DNA of 64,000 bases from assembly GCF_002754315.1 (NCBI RefSeq), contig NZ_PEFE01000001.1, positions 2,232,001 to 2,296,000 of the forward strand, in the 5' to 3' direction. A model generated the notes under the pieces. It saw nothing but the letters and a program-made list of their open reading frames with translations. It did not search any database and was not told the DNA's origin. The translations under genes were made by a program, and so were the position numbers. Each line of letters starts with the position of its first letter. Positions within the stretch are counted from its first letter, which is position 1. The stretch is from Flavobacterium sp. 11. GTDB lineage: Bacteria; Bacteroidota; Bacteroidia; Flavobacteriales; Flavobacteriaceae. Positions 57,522 to 64,000 of this stretch are shown here, piece by piece.

Positions 57522-58994
57522 TTAAGATTTTGAAATTTCTTCCAATACTTTTTTTCCGTTTTCATTGTTTGGATCCAGTTCTACGGATTTTTTATAATTT
57601 AGTATAGCAAGCTTTTTATCTCCGTTTTTCAAATAGGCTTCTCCTAAACTGTCATAAGCATTTCCTGATTGCGGAAACGCTTCAACATTTAGTTTGAAAA
57701 CTTCTATTGCTTCTTTTACTTTTCCGGTTTGTAATAATTGATATCCTGCGCTATTCATTTCATTTTCATTGATAGCATAGGTATTTGAATTTTTATTTTC
57801 TTTAAAATAAGTTAATCCAGATGCAATTCCTTTTTCCATAATTACGTCTACGAAAGCAGTAGCCAATGATTTTTTAGGCAAACTATACGGTTTATTATAA
57901 AGGATATTTCTAATCGCTTTATTCATCTCGTTTAAGTTGGTACCGCCCGTATTATTTAATAAAACCACCAGATTTTTGTCAGACGGAATACGGGAAAGCA
58001 AGGTGTTGAATCCATTTATTCCACCGCCATGCTCAATGACCATAATACTTTCATTTTTTTCTCCATTGAAAGCCTTATTGATGAACAATCCGTAACCATA
58101 ATGTCCCGGTCCTGCAGGGATATAGGAATTAAATAAAAGTTCTTTATTTTTTTTCGAAAGTAACTGTTCGGTGTAAAGTGCCTGATCCCATAAATACAAA
58201 TCATCTACAGTGGAATACAAGGAACCAGCAGCGTAAGGAATAGATAAATCAAGATAACTGGCATTGCTGAAGTTTTTACCGTTTTTCTCATAACCTGAAG
58301 CTCTGTTTTTCAAAATCGTTTCATGATGATCGAATCCAGTATTATTCATCTTTAGTGGCGTAAGAATATTGTCTTGTAAAAACTGCTCATAGGTTTTACC
58401 GGAAGCTTTCTCTATGATGTATCCCAATAAAAAATAACCGGAATTGCTGTATGCAAATTTTTCGCCTGGTGTAAACTCCAGCGGTAGATCAGCGAATTTT
58501 TTTACAAATGCTTCCGGGCTGTACGGATTGATACTTAAATCTTTGACGAAATTTGGAAACGAAGTATAATTAGGAATTCCAGCGGTATGCGTGAGTAAAT
58601 GATGAATAGTGATTTTATCGCCTGAAGCTTTAGGATAGTCAGGAAGATAGGTTGTAATAGGAGCATCTAACTTTAATTTTCCCTGTTCGACTAATTGCAG
58701 AATCAACATAGCGGTAAATTGTTTGGTAACGGAACCCAATCGGTGTTTGGTATCCGGTTGGTTCGGAATATTCCATTCCATGTTTGCCATTCCAAATCCC
58801 TTTTTATAAATGACTTTCCCTGCGTCAGCGACAAGAATGGAGCCGTTAAACTGCCCGTATTCTGAATATAGGTTCATTAACTTATCGATTTGTTCTGTTT
58901 TGGTTTGCCCAAAGGAAACCGGTATTGTAATTAGCTGGATGAATAGACCAATTAGGATTGTCTTTACTGCAAAATGCTTAGAACGTTGTTTCAT
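57522..58994 (-). CDS. Serine hydrolase (beta-lactamase/S12 family) with C-terminal TPR
   Basis: 490 residues with a signal peptide (about 1-29, ending F-G-Q). The penicillin-binding-protein-like serine hydrolase domain (about 35-370) has the nucleophile in G-S-V-T-K-Q-F (S-x-x-K), Y-S-N-S-G-Y (Y-x-N) and H-G-G-G-I-N-G as the third motif. The end (about 415-488) contains two TPR motifs (A-Y-D-S-L-G-E-A-Y-L-K-N-G-D-K). Probably a periplasmic D-aminopeptidase or esterase. It is on the same strand as the propeller gene, 80 bp apart. Confidence 0.93.
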   Translation of the reverse strand: MKQRSKHFAVKTILIGLFIQLITIPVSFGQTKTEQIDKLMNLYSEYGQFNGSILVADAGKVIYKKGFGMANMEWNIPNQPDTKHRLGSVTKQFTAMLILQLVEQGKLKLDAPITTYLPDYPKASGDKITIHHLLTHTAGIPNYTSFPNFVKDLSINPYSPEAFVKKFADLPLEFTPGEKFAYSNSGYFLLGYIIEKASGKTYEQFLQDNILTPLKMNNTGFDHHETILKNRASGYEKNGKNFSNASYLDLSIPYAAGSLYSTVDDLYLWDQALYTEQLLSKKNKELLFNSYIPAGPGHYGYGLFINKAFNGEKNESIMVIEHGGGINGFNTLLSRIPSDKNLVVLLNNTGGTNLNEMNKAIRNILYNKPYSLPKKSLATAFVDVIMEKGIASGLTYFKENKNSNTYAINENEMNSAGYQLLQTGKVKEAIEVFKLNVEAFPQSGNAYDSLGEAYLKNGDKKLAILNYKKSVELDPNNENGKKVLEEISKS

Positions 58995-59074
58995 GATGAT
59001 TGTTGGTTTTAGTGATTGATGTTGTTTTTGTTCATTTTTATCTGTTGTTGCAAATTTTGTTTATCCGTTACAAG

Positions 59075-60145
59075 CTAGTGTTTATATTCCGAATAATTAA
59101 TAAATGTTTTTCCATCGTAAAGGTAGAGACCTGTTTCTCTCGTACCAACCCAAAGATTTCCTGTTTTATCTTCCAAAATTGCCCAAATCCCCTGATTAAT
59201 TAGTCCATCTTTTGTTGTAAAACAAGTGAAAGATTTTCCATCGTAACGGCAAATGCCACCACCGCCACCAAACCAAATATTTCCGTTTTTGTCTTCTATA
59301 ATTCGCATAACCGAATCACTTAGCAAGCCATTGCTTTTTGTAAAACTTGTAAATGATTTTCCATCATAACGGTAAGCACCGCTCCAATTGCTGAACCAAA
59401 TATTTCCGTTCTTGTCTTGCAATGCGGGCCAAGCCCAATTGTCGCCATTTGGTTTAAGATTAGTTATAGATATACCATCGTAACGAAACACACCTTTATT
59501 ACCTCGTCCACCAAACCAAATGTTACCAGCTTTATCTTCTAAAATATATTCAGCATTATTGTTACTGCTCATATAGCCAACTCCGCCTTCATCAATTATA
59601 AACGGAGTAAAAGATTTACCATCGTAGATGTAAACACCATTGATAGTTGCGAACCATAGTTTTCCGTTTCTGTCCTGCATGATACTGAATACCTCCTGCG
59701 TTTTTCTAAACTTATTGAGAGGCAGGTTTTTTCGTAAAGGAATCTGGATTTTAGCAAATGTTTTACCATCGTAAAGGCAAACTCCTGCTGGAGTACCTAT
59801 CCAAATTTTTCCATCTTTATCTTCCAAAAGGGCATTAATATTATTACTGTTTAGACCATCGGCCACTAAAAATTGGGTAAAGGATTTTCCGTCATATTTA
59901 TAAAGACCATTTTCTGTGGTGCCAAACCAAAGGTTACCGGCTTTGTCCTGCAGCGCAGATTGTACATTGCCATATTTAGGCGAGCCTATGGTTTTTATAA
60001 GTTTGGGATGTGCAACAGATAGTATGTTTGATTCACTTCCCTTTTCTTTTGGTACGTCTTTTTTAGCTGGTCCGTTGCAGGCAGTGGCAAAAAGTAATAT
60101 TGTCAGAAAAGTAAAAACTCGCGTTTGTGAGAAATATTTTTTCAT
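59075..60145 (-). CDS. Exported seven-repeat regulator-propeller lipoprotein
   Basis: 356 residues. The lipobox L-F-A-T-A-C-N-G (Cys about 23) marks a lipoprotein. The body holds seven repeats of about 45 residues, each with D-K-x-G-N-I/L-W-F-G and Y-D-G-K-S-F-T, matching the two-component-regulator propeller (Reg_prop) repeat, so a complete seven-bladed propeller. Unlike hybrid sensor proteins, it has no kinase domain. An attC-like site lies 60 bp upstream of its start, so it may be, or have been, part of a cassette array; no clear matching site follows it. Confidence 0.9.
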   Translation of the reverse strand: MKKYFSQTRVFTFLTILLFATACNGPAKKDVPKEKGSESNILSVAHPKLIKTIGSPKYGNVQSALQDKAGNLWFGTTENGLYKYDGKSFTQFLVADGLNSNNINALLEDKDGKIWIGTPAGVCLYDGKTFAKIQIPLRKNLPLNKFRKTQEVFSIMQDRNGKLWFATINGVYIYDGKSFTPFIIDEGGVGYMSSNNNAEYILEDKAGNIWFGGRGNKGVFRYDGISITNLKPNGDNWAWPALQDKNGNIWFSNWSGAYRYDGKSFTSFTKSNGLLSDSVMRIIEDKNGNIWFGGGGGICRYDGKSFTCFTTKDGLINQGIWAILEDKTGNLWVGTRETGLYLYDGKTFINYSEYKH

Positions 60146-60204
60146 TGTTCAAATTGGCATTGATGTTTTTATCTATTTGTTGGTTTGGGTGTCGCTCTGC
60201 AAGG

Positions 60205-60306
60205 GCCGCTAACGTCTTGCTACAACAGCGGGTTTGGGATTAAATTATGCCTTATTTTCGGATTTGCCAAATCATCCCAAATCCGTTGTAGTAACTGTTG
60301 TACGCA
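60205..60306 (-). other. attC-like recombination site following the 60308-60940 gene
   Basis: Read on the minus strand. TGCGTACAAC (60306-60297) is R''-like, then spacer AGTTA. The L''-like arm (60291-60274) and L'-like arm (60240-60220) pair over 18 bases with three extra bases bulged, like the extrahelical bases of attC. Spacer CAAGAC follows, and the R'-like GTTAGCGGC is at 60213-60205. The R'' is the exact reverse complement of GTTGTACGCA directly upstream of the same gene. The centre shares TTTTCGGATTTGCCAAATC (plus strand) with the site at 19950-20083. Confidence 0.7.
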
Positions 60307-60307
60307 T

Positions 60308-60940
60308 TTATTCTGCCTTCACATAAAAAGTATAAATCTCTTTTTTCAGTTCTCTTTTTCGTAATTTTCTGTCTATGATTATTCCTCGTTCATCAAGTAA
60401 TATTTTTCTAATGCCTGAAGAATCTCTTACGAGTTTTGGATATAATCTTTTTTGTGAATTTTTCTTTCCTACACCAAAACTCCAAATTTCTGAATTTTTA
60501 AATGCCACATTACGAATATTAAAAGAATCGTACGGGAGAAATTTAATTAGCTCTGAACGTATTATTATTTCTTTCCCATCCGAATCTTTCTTAAAAAAAA
60601 CTATTTTATCATCCTCGAAACGAATATGATCCGAAAATGTTCCTGGATACGGATTATAATTTAACTCTTTCATTTTCCAATTACCCTTCCATTGTTTTAT
60701 GATTTTTTTGTGGATTAAAGGTAACAATGAATCAATCTTTTGGCGAGCTAATATTTGAATGTCTGAATTTTTGCCATATTTATTTGCCATGTAAAATTGG
60801 GAAACAGCAACTTCCAATTTACCTTTTTTTAAATATTTTTGACCACTTTTAAACCATTGCTCTTGACTAAATGGTATTTCTTGAGCAATAAGCCCATTGC
60901 GAAAAATCAGAAAGATTAATATAAAAAGGATGTTCTTCAT
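60308..60940 (-). CDS. Exported hypothetical protein in a cassette-like unit
   Basis: 210 residues from the ATG at 60940. It has a signal peptide (about 1-20, M-K-N-I-L-F-I-L-I-F-L-I-F, ending I-A-Q). A tetratricopeptide-like helical hairpin follows (E-Q-W-F-K-S-G-Q-K-Y-L-K-K-G-K-L-E-V-A), then a beta-rich region with W-K-G-N-W-K-M-K-E-L-N-Y. I do not recognise the family. The start codon is 4 bp from the upstream core motif and the stop codon 1 bp from the downstream one, so the gene occupies nearly the whole cassette. Confidence 0.75.
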   Translation of the reverse strand: MKNILFILIFLIFRNGLIAQEIPFSQEQWFKSGQKYLKKGKLEVAVSQFYMANKYGKNSDIQILARQKIDSLLPLIHKKIIKQWKGNWKMKELNYNPYPGTFSDHIRFEDDKIVFFKKDSDGKEIIIRSELIKFLPYDSFNIRNVAFKNSEIWSFGVGKKNSQKRLYPKLVRDSSGIRKILLDERGIIIDRKLRKRELKKEIYTFYVKAE

Positions 60941-60944
60941 AATT

Positions 60945-60953
60945 GCGTACAAC
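60945..60953 (-). other. Upstream cassette boundary (R'-like core)
   Basis: GTTGTACGC on the minus strand, exact reverse complement of the core at the end of the same gene. Further upstream, TTTGTAGCG occurs twice, perhaps remains of a preceding site. Confidence 0.6.
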
Positions 60954-61303
60954 TTGTATATAATCGCTACAAACTAGCGGATATACACCCAAAATTGGGA
61001 TACTTTGCGCTACAAATAGCTTTTTATCGTTCTGCTAATGTAATTAATTTATTACGAATTATTGATATTGAAATTCTAAAGTAATCGAATAAAAACAAAT
61101 GAACTTAAGAATTAGATTCCCTAGCCCCGATAGCAGCGGCATCCTTTATGTTCTTTCTTTAAGAACATAAAGATACAGCGGAGAGCGGGAAAGAGCTCCA
61201 GATTCCGACTTCCGCCAGAATGACAAACCCTCTGCAATGTCATCTTGTCAGATTTTTTTACGCCAATTTTAACATAAACTGACAATTTAATAGTTGGTTT
61301 TGT
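60954..61303. other. Intergenic region upstream of dnaK
   Basis: About 350 bases without a gene. It holds possible attC remains (60960-61020), the structured element at 61122-61199, and an inverted repeat ATGACA (61220-61225)/TGTCAT (61238-61243). Confidence 0.5.
61122..61199 (+). ncRNA. Candidate structured intergenic element (TAGCCCCGAT...AGCGGGAAA...GCTCC), copy 2
   Basis: TAGCCCCGAT at 61122, AGCAGCGGCATC, a perfect 12-bp hairpin (61144-61155 with 61161-61172), GATACAGCGG, AGCGGGAAA at 61184 and GCTCC at 61195. CCCG and CGGG can form an outer helix. Possibly the flavo-1 RNA class; not verified. Confidence 0.5.
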
Positions 61304-61305
61304 AT

Positions 61306-61320
61306 TGGCACAAAGATTGA
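61306..61320 (+). promoter_or_regulatory. dnaK: Candidate sigma-54 promoter of dnaK
   Basis: TGGCAC, five bases, TTGA matches the -24/-12 consensus TGGCAC-N5-TTGC with one mismatch in the final C. The GG and GA doublets are 12 bases apart, as required. A transcript would have a leader of about 45 bases. Confidence 0.5.
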
Positions 61321-61375
61321 CTTATCGACTTCGAGTCATTAAAACAAGTATACAATAAAATTAAATATATTAAAA

Positions 61376-63262
61376 ATGGGTAAAATAATCGGAATTGATT
61401 TAGGTACGACCAACTCTTGTGTTTCTGTAATGGAAGGTAATGAAGCAGTTGTTATTCCTAATGCAGAAGGAAAAAGAACAACACCATCTATCATCGCTTT
61501 TGTTGAAGGTGGAGAAATTAAAGTAGGAGATCCTGCTAAAAGACAAGCGGTAACTAATCCAACTAAGACTATTGCTTCTATCAAACGTTTTATGGGTCAC
61601 TCTTTTTCAGAAATTACAGCTGAAGCAAAAAGAGTTTCTTATTCAGTAGTAAAAGGGGACAACAATACGCCACGTGTGGATATTGATGGTCGTTTATACA
61701 CTGCTCAAGAATTGTCAGCTATGACACTTCAAAAAATGAAAAAAACAGCTGAAGACTATTTAGGTCAAACTGTTACTGAAGCAGTTATCACTGTTCCAGC
61801 TTACTTTAATGATGCACAACGTCAAGCTACAAAAGAAGCGGGTGAAATTGCAGGTCTTAAAGTAATGCGTATTATCAACGAACCAACTGCAGCTGCACTT
61901 GCTTACGGTTTAGATAAAAAAGGTAAAGATCAAAAAATTGCTGTTTACGATTTAGGTGGAGGTACATTTGATATTTCTGTTCTTGAATTAGGAGACGGAG
62001 TTTTCGAAGTATTGTCTACTAACGGAGATACTCACTTAGGTGGAGATGATTTTGACCACGAAATTATTGACTGGTTAGCTGACGAATTTAAAGCTGAAGA
62101 AGGTATTGACTTACGTCTTGATCCAATGTCATTGCAACGTTTGAAAGAAGCTGCTGAGAAAGCAAAAATTGAATTGTCTTCTTCTGCTGAAACTGAAATC
62201 AACTTGCCATACGTAACTGCTACGGCTTCAGGACCAAAACACTTAGTTAAAAAATTAACTAGAGCTCAATTTGAAAAATTAACTGACGCTTTAGTAAAAC
62301 GTTCTATGGCACCAGTTGCTAAAGCGTTGAAAGATGCAGGTTTATCTGTTTCTGATATTGACGAAGTTATCTTGGTGGGTGGTTCTACTCGTATGCCAAG
62401 AATTGCTGAAGAAGTTGAAAAATTCTTTGGTAAAAAAGCGTCTAAAGGAGTTAACCCTGATGAGGTTGTTGCAATTGGAGCAGCTATTCAAGGTGGAGTT
62501 CTTTCTGGAGATGTAAAAGATGTATTGTTACTTGACGTTACACCTTTATCTTTAGGTATCGAAACTATGGGTGGTGTTCTGACTAAATTAATTGAGTCTA
62601 ACACAACTATTCCAACTAAAAAATCTCAAGTTTTCTCTACAGCTGCAGATTCTCAACCAACAGTTGAAATCCACGTTTTACAAGGAGACAGAGCTATGGC
62701 AGTTGACAACAAAACTATCGGTCGTTTCCATTTAGATGGTATTCCACCAGCTCCAAGAGGTGTTCCACAAATTGAAGTAACTTTTGATATTGATGCTAAT
62801 GGTATCATCAAAGTTTCTGCAACTGACAAAGGAACTGGAAAATCTCACGATATTCGTATCGAAGCTTCTTCTGGATTAACAGCTGAAGAAATCGAAAGAA
62901 TGAAAAAAGATGCAGAAGCTAATGCTGATTCTGACAAACTTTTAAGAGAAAGAGCAGAAAAATTGAACGAAGCTGACGGAATGATCTTCCAAACTGAAAC
63001 TCAATTGAAAGAATTAGGTTCTAAATTATCTGATGAAAACAAAGTTGCTGTAGAATATGCATTAACTGAATTGAGAATGGCACACCAATCTCAAGACATT
63101 CCTGCAATTCAAACTGCTCTTGACAACATCAACGCTGCTTGGAAAAAAGCAACTGAAGCGATGTATGCTCAAGGAGAACAAGGTCAAGGTGAAGCACAAC
63201 CTCAAGGGGATGCTGCTCAAGGAGACAATGTTGAAGACGTTGAATTCGAAGAAGTAAAATAA
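61376..63262 (+). CDS. dnaK: Molecular chaperone DnaK (Hsp70)
   Basis: 628 residues. ATP-driven chaperone for folding new and stress-damaged proteins. The ATPase domain (about 1-380) starts [15 protein letters not shown] and includes [11 protein letters not shown] and V-G-G-S-T-R-M-P. The linker [15 protein letters not shown] is followed by the substrate-binding domain and lid. The tail is Q/G-rich and ends [10 protein letters not shown], the usual co-chaperone-interacting end. grpE and dnaJ are not next to it. Two hairpins follow. Confidence 0.98.
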   Translation: MGKIIGIDLGTTNSCVSVMEGNEAVVIPNAEGKRTTPSIIAFVEGGEIKVGDPAKRQAVTNPTKTIASIKRFMGHSFSEITAEAKRVSYSVVKGDNNTPRVDIDGRLYTAQELSAMTLQKMKKTAEDYLGQTVTEAVITVPAYFNDAQRQATKEAGEIAGLKVMRIINEPTAAALAYGLDKKGKDQKIAVYDLGGGTFDISVLELGDGVFEVLSTNGDTHLGGDDFDHEIIDWLADEFKAEEGIDLRLDPMSLQRLKEAAEKAKIELSSSAETEINLPYVTATASGPKHLVKKLTRAQFEKLTDALVKRSMAPVAKALKDAGLSVSDIDEVILVGGSTRMPRIAEEVEKFFGKKASKGVNPDEVVAIGAAIQGGVLSGDVKDVLLLDVTPLSLGIETMGGVLTKLIESNTTIPTKKSQVFSTAADSQPTVEIHVLQGDRAMAVDNKTIGRFHLDGIPPAPRGVPQIEVTFDIDANGIIKVSATDKGTGKSHDIRIEASSGLTAEEIERMKKDAEANADSDKLLRERAEKLNEADGMIFQTETQLKELGSKLSDENKVAVEYALTELRMAHQSQDIPAIQTALDNINAAWKKATEAMYAQGEQGQGEAQPQGDAAQGDNVEDVEFEEVK

Positions 63263-63271
63263 TAATTTTCC

Positions 63272-63299
63272 GTAGAGATGTACTGCGGTGCATCTCTAC
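63272..63299. repeat. GTAGAGA palindrome, imperfect copy
   Basis: 28 bases with arms GTAGAGATG and CATCTCTAC and centre ACTGCGGT. Directly after the dnaK stop. Confidence 0.7.
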
Positions 63300-63310
63300 T
63301 ATTGATTTAG

Positions 63311-63343
63311 AAAACCGTTCGCCATTGGTGAACGGTTTTTTTT
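63311..63343 (+). terminator. Terminator of dnaK
   Basis: AAAACCGTTC (63311-63320) and GAACGGTTTT (63330-63339) pair perfectly, followed by T. Confidence 0.88.
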
Positions 63344-63357
63344 ATGGGTTAAATAAA

Positions 63358-63424
<67 letters not shown>

Positions 63425-63427
63425 TAT

Positions 63428-63566
63428 GTAGAGACGCATTGTAGAGACGCACTGCAGTGCGTCTCTACCGTGTGTATTTTTCAATGTGCATTTATGCAAT
63501 CTTCGTTTATAAAATTCGCATCGATACGGTGCGTCTCTACAATGCATTTATACAATGCGTCTCTAC
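63428..63566. repeat. Cluster of GTAGAGACGCA palindromes and half-sites
   Basis: A half-site at 63428-63440, a perfect 28-bp palindrome at 63441-63468 (GTAGAGACGC and GCGTCTCTAC around ACTGCAGT), and inverted half-sites GTGCGTCTCTAC at 63529-63540 and ATGCGTCTCTAC at 63555-63566. It resembles interspersed palindromes known from many Bacteroidota and cyanobacteria. Confidence 0.8.
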
Positions 63567-63594
63567 AGTATAATAACATCAAATACAGCATAAA

Positions 63595-63631
63595 AAAAAA
63601 GGGAAAATGTTGTTAACATTTTCCCTTTTTT
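63595..63631 (-). terminator. Terminator of the zinc metalloprotease gene
   Basis: GGGAAAATGTT and AACATTTTCCC pair perfectly, loop of 3, extended by A6/T6 on the outside. Confidence 0.88.
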
Positions 63632-63637
63632 AATTCA

Positions 63638-64000
63638 TTATTTAGGATCTAAAGCTTGTCCTATTCTAGAAATTAAATCTTGTAAGTGATATCTACTCAT
63701 TCGATCAGTCATTCTTGATGAGGCTAACTTCATCTCGTTTTTCAGACTATTCAATTGACCTCTTGCAATAGAAGGTAAATCAGTTTGAGCAAGATTTACT
63801 CTTCTTGTCGTGAAACCGTAAGTAACACCTACAGGAACCGATCTAACCATGGCTGTACCTGGTTTAAGTAATTCGATCATTTTGTCAACATACAATTTTT
63901 GAATGTTTCTGCGATACACATCAATGGAACCGCTTCCTTTCAATTCAGAGAAGATTCCATTTTTTAAGTCGCTTACTAATTCATCAGCGGTATAGTTGTT
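63638..64000 (-). CDS. Zinc-dependent metalloprotease, C-terminal part
   Basis: The last 120 residues of a gene that continues past the right edge; the frame is open to base 64000. The sequence I-D-V-Y-R-R-N-I-Q-K-L-Y-V-D-K-M-I-E-L-L and the closing Y-H-L-Q-D-L-I-S-R-I-G-Q-A-L-D-P-K match the end of the large exported Bacteroidota zinc-dependent metalloproteases (DUF4953/DUF5117/DUF5118). The catalytic HExxH lies outside the window. It converges with dnaK. Confidence 0.82.
   Translation of the reverse strand, partial: NNYTADELVSDLKNGIFSELKGSGSIDVYRRNIQKLYVDKMIELLKPGTAMVRSVPVGVTYGFTTRRVNLAQTDLPSIARGQLNSLKNEMKLASSRMTDRMSRYHLQDLISRIGQALDPK

Overview
The window reads as a piece of chromosome from a Flavobacterium-like member of the Bacteroidota. 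It is AT-rich, and most genes start without a Shine-Dalgarno sequence. A 2,011-residue exported protein ends in a type IX secretion (T9SS) type A sorting domain. There is a tamB-tamL pair, and TTG/TAnnTTTG Bacteroidota-type promoters occur. No rRNA, tRNA, CRISPR array, transposase or integrase was seen.

Layout. 1-3.8 kb: two genes each broken by a single missing base, a DsbD-like thiol:disulfide transporter and a CocE/NonD (S15-like) hydrolase. 4.2-10.3 kb: a giant surface protein with fifteen tandem 222-bp units. 10.7-12.0 kb: ammonium transporter. 12.4-17.1 kb: an operon of two exported amidohydrolase-like proteins and a PH-domain protein. 17.4-23.6 kb: ComM/YifB, TruC, a DUF2971 gene inside what looks like an integron-type cassette, a DEAD-box helicase and a zinc metallopeptidase. 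23.7-30.7 kb: a hybrid histidine kinase, a membrane protein, a frameshifted nitroreductase and an aldehyde dehydrogenase. 31-36 kb: small NTF2-like proteins, an RluA-type synthase, a frameshifted four-helix-bundle gene between perfect inverted repeats, PanB and L-serine dehydratase. 36-46 kb: M14 carboxypeptidase, TamL and TamB. 46-57.4 kb: Na/Pi cotransporter and accessory metabolic genes, including a MBL-TetR-2H phosphoesterase operon with a TetR-type operator. 57.5-61 kb: S12 serine hydrolase, a seven-repeat propeller protein and a second cassette-like gene. 61.4-64 kb: DnaK, a cluster of palindromic repeats and the C-terminus of a zinc metalloprotease.

The most unusual content is between and around the genes. 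Two isolated minus-strand genes (20076-20909 and 60308-60940) each have a short motif upstream whose reverse complement lies exactly at the gene's end. That downstream copy opens an imperfect hairpin that closes with another GTT core. This is the architecture of integron gene cassettes with attC sites, and the two sites share the same central sequence. The window also holds two copies of a TAGCCCCGAT...AGCGGGAAA...GCTCC element (possibly a structured RNA), two REP-like repeats flanking truC, 28-bp palindromes after dnaK, and a candidate sigma-54 promoter for dnaK.

Four genes carry single-base frameshifts. Three of these sit in homopolymer runs, so assembly or sequencing error must be excluded before calling them pseudogenes.
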